A stretch of DNA of 13,793 nucleotides from NCBI GenBank assembly GCA_050248915.1, contig JBFWRL010000154.1, forward strand, positions 1 to 13,793, in the 5' to 3' direction. The position numbers were made by a program, and so were the translations under genes. The DNA comes from GCA-2770975 sp050248915 (GTDB lineage: Bacteria > Cyanobacteriota > Sericytochromatia > UBA7694). Positions 12,985 through 13,793 of this stretch are shown one piece after another (within the stretch, counting starts at the first letter, position 1; every line of letters starts with the position of its first letter). The notes beneath the pieces are model-generated. The model made no database searches and was not told where the DNA came from. It saw only the letters and a program-made list of their open reading frames with translations.

Positions 12985-13793
12985 ATGAAAAAAAATACTC
13001 ACCTGCCCCATTTCTGGCCCGTGCTGCTCTCGCTCTCGCTGATTGTGGGCTGCCAGAACCAGCCGGTGCCCAATACCAGCAGCACAGAACAAGCCCAAGT
13101 TCAGGCCCCAGCTATGCGCCCAAAAGATCACGGCTTTGAAGCCATGAAAGCCAAACTGGTGCACGAATCCCGTGTGCGGCATTTGGGCCCCGATTATGCC
13201 AACAAACAAAAATTTAAAACCCAGGCCGATCCCCCTGCTGGCCGCTATTGGTCTCCCGAAACCCTGCGCACCCAGTCACAAGGGCCCTGGGAAGTAACCG
13301 ATCCCCCGCTCGTGAATGGGGAGTACCGCACGCAAATTCTCTTCCCTATTTTAGAAATCCCCTTTAAAGACACCAACCAAGAAGATCTCGACAGTGGTTT
13401 TCAGTACGAGGCACCACCCGGCTATTTTTGGCAGGGGGGCCGCAGAGGATTGGACCCCGTGAGTCTGTATAAAAACCAAGAGACCGACACAGCCCTGATC
13501 GGCAGCAATTTCGATGGCAGTGGCAGCTTTCAAACAGAGGGAAATTTAACCTACGAATTGAGAAATGACTTTAACCAAGTGGTGAGCACAGGCAGTTTGG
13601 GCACAGGCAATCTCGGCCCGATCAATCTGGTCCCTCTATTGCCGCCTTTGCTGACCCAATCAAGTCGGCGGCTATCACTATTCTTGAGCAAACCCGGTTC
13701 TGCCACAGACAAGCGCCTGAGCTTGAGTCAACCCCTGTATGTGGTAAACGCCTATTCGCGTGCGCGGCGGTATTACGAGTTTGTGCTCAAAAC
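12985..13793 (+). CDS. Lipoprotein of unknown function, truncated by right window edge
   Basis: An ATG 15 bases after the previous stop, with AAAGGAG ten bases upstream, opens a frame that continues for 269 codons to the window edge without a stop. The product starts MKKNTHLPHFWPVLLSLSLIV and has lipobox LIVGC (C23), then a Gln/Pro/Ser-rich linker. The mature part shows no membrane helix. It includes PPAGRYWSPETLR, a Gly/Asn/Ser-rich beta-like region (NFDGSGSFQTEGNLTYELRN, then STGSLGTGNLGP) and a C-terminal YSRARRYYEFVLK at the cut. I do not recognise the family. The beta-rich composition suggests a surface or periplasmic domain. It is the third member of the operon. The total length is unknown. 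Confidence 0.85.
   Translation, partial: MKKNTHLPHFWPVLLSLSLIVGCQNQPVPNTSSTEQAQVQAPAMRPKDHGFEAMKAKLVHESRVRHLGPDYANKQKFKTQADPPAGRYWSPETLRTQSQGPWEVTDPPLVNGEYRTQILFPILEIPFKDTNQEDLDSGFQYEAPPGYFWQGGRRGLDPVSLYKNQETDTALIGSNFDGSGSFQTEGNLTYELRNDFNQVVSTGSLGTGNLGPINLVPLLPPLLTQSSRRLSLFLSKPGSATDKRLSLSQPLYVVNAYSRARRYYEFVLK

Noticed and set aside
1..13793. tRNA, rRNA, CRISPR array, insertion sequence or attachment site
   Set aside because: I saw no cloverleaf sequence, no regularly spaced repeats, and no transposase or integrase motif on either strand.

Overview
The window reads as bacterial DNA with a fairly high G+C content, from an organism with a Gram-negative style of cell envelope. The support for this is three consecutive lipoproteins with lipoboxes, one of them a BamB-like beta-propeller, and an ABC-2 exporter of the YadGH/NodIJ type. 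The species cannot be named from the sequence. Nothing marks it as phage or plasmid: there is no transposase, integrase, tRNA, rRNA or CRISPR array. It looks like a chromosomal segment.

Layout. (1) Positions 1-307, minus strand: a 43-codon ORF with a good ribosome binding site overlaps by four bases the start of a second gene that runs off the left edge. Neither is recognised. (2) Positions 308-602: a divergent intergenic region with an 11-bp perfect tandem repeat and a hairpin just before polA. (3) Positions 603-3386: polA, a complete DNA polymerase I with 5' nuclease, intact proofreading and polymerase domains. (4) Positions 3434-9055: a tight four-gene cluster. It has two tandem TPR proteins with SPINDLY/OGT/HMW1C-like (GT41-type) glycosyltransferase domains, then an ABC ATPase and an ABC-2 permease. 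The second transferase keeps the expected active-site residues. The first has lost most of them and is probably a pseudoenzyme partner. (5) Positions 9070-10364, minus strand: a PKHD-type Fe(II)/2-oxoglutarate dioxygenase and a NarL/LuxR-type response regulator. (6) Positions 10365-10585: a divergent control region with direct repeats, a palindrome and an extended -10 element. (7) Positions 10586-13793, plus strand: an operon of three lipoproteins, namely a PQQ-type propeller with an extra N-terminal module, a cysteine-rich unknown, and a third unknown cut by the right edge.

How they may work together. The most interesting unit is the transferase pair joined to an exporter. The inference is a cytoplasmic glycosylation complex, with one active and one non-catalytic subunit, whose product or a related cargo is moved by the ABC transporter. 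The response regulator has no kinase gene beside it. It is divergent from the lipoprotein operon, so it may control that operon, itself, or both. PolA is housekeeping. These links rest on gene order and motifs only.
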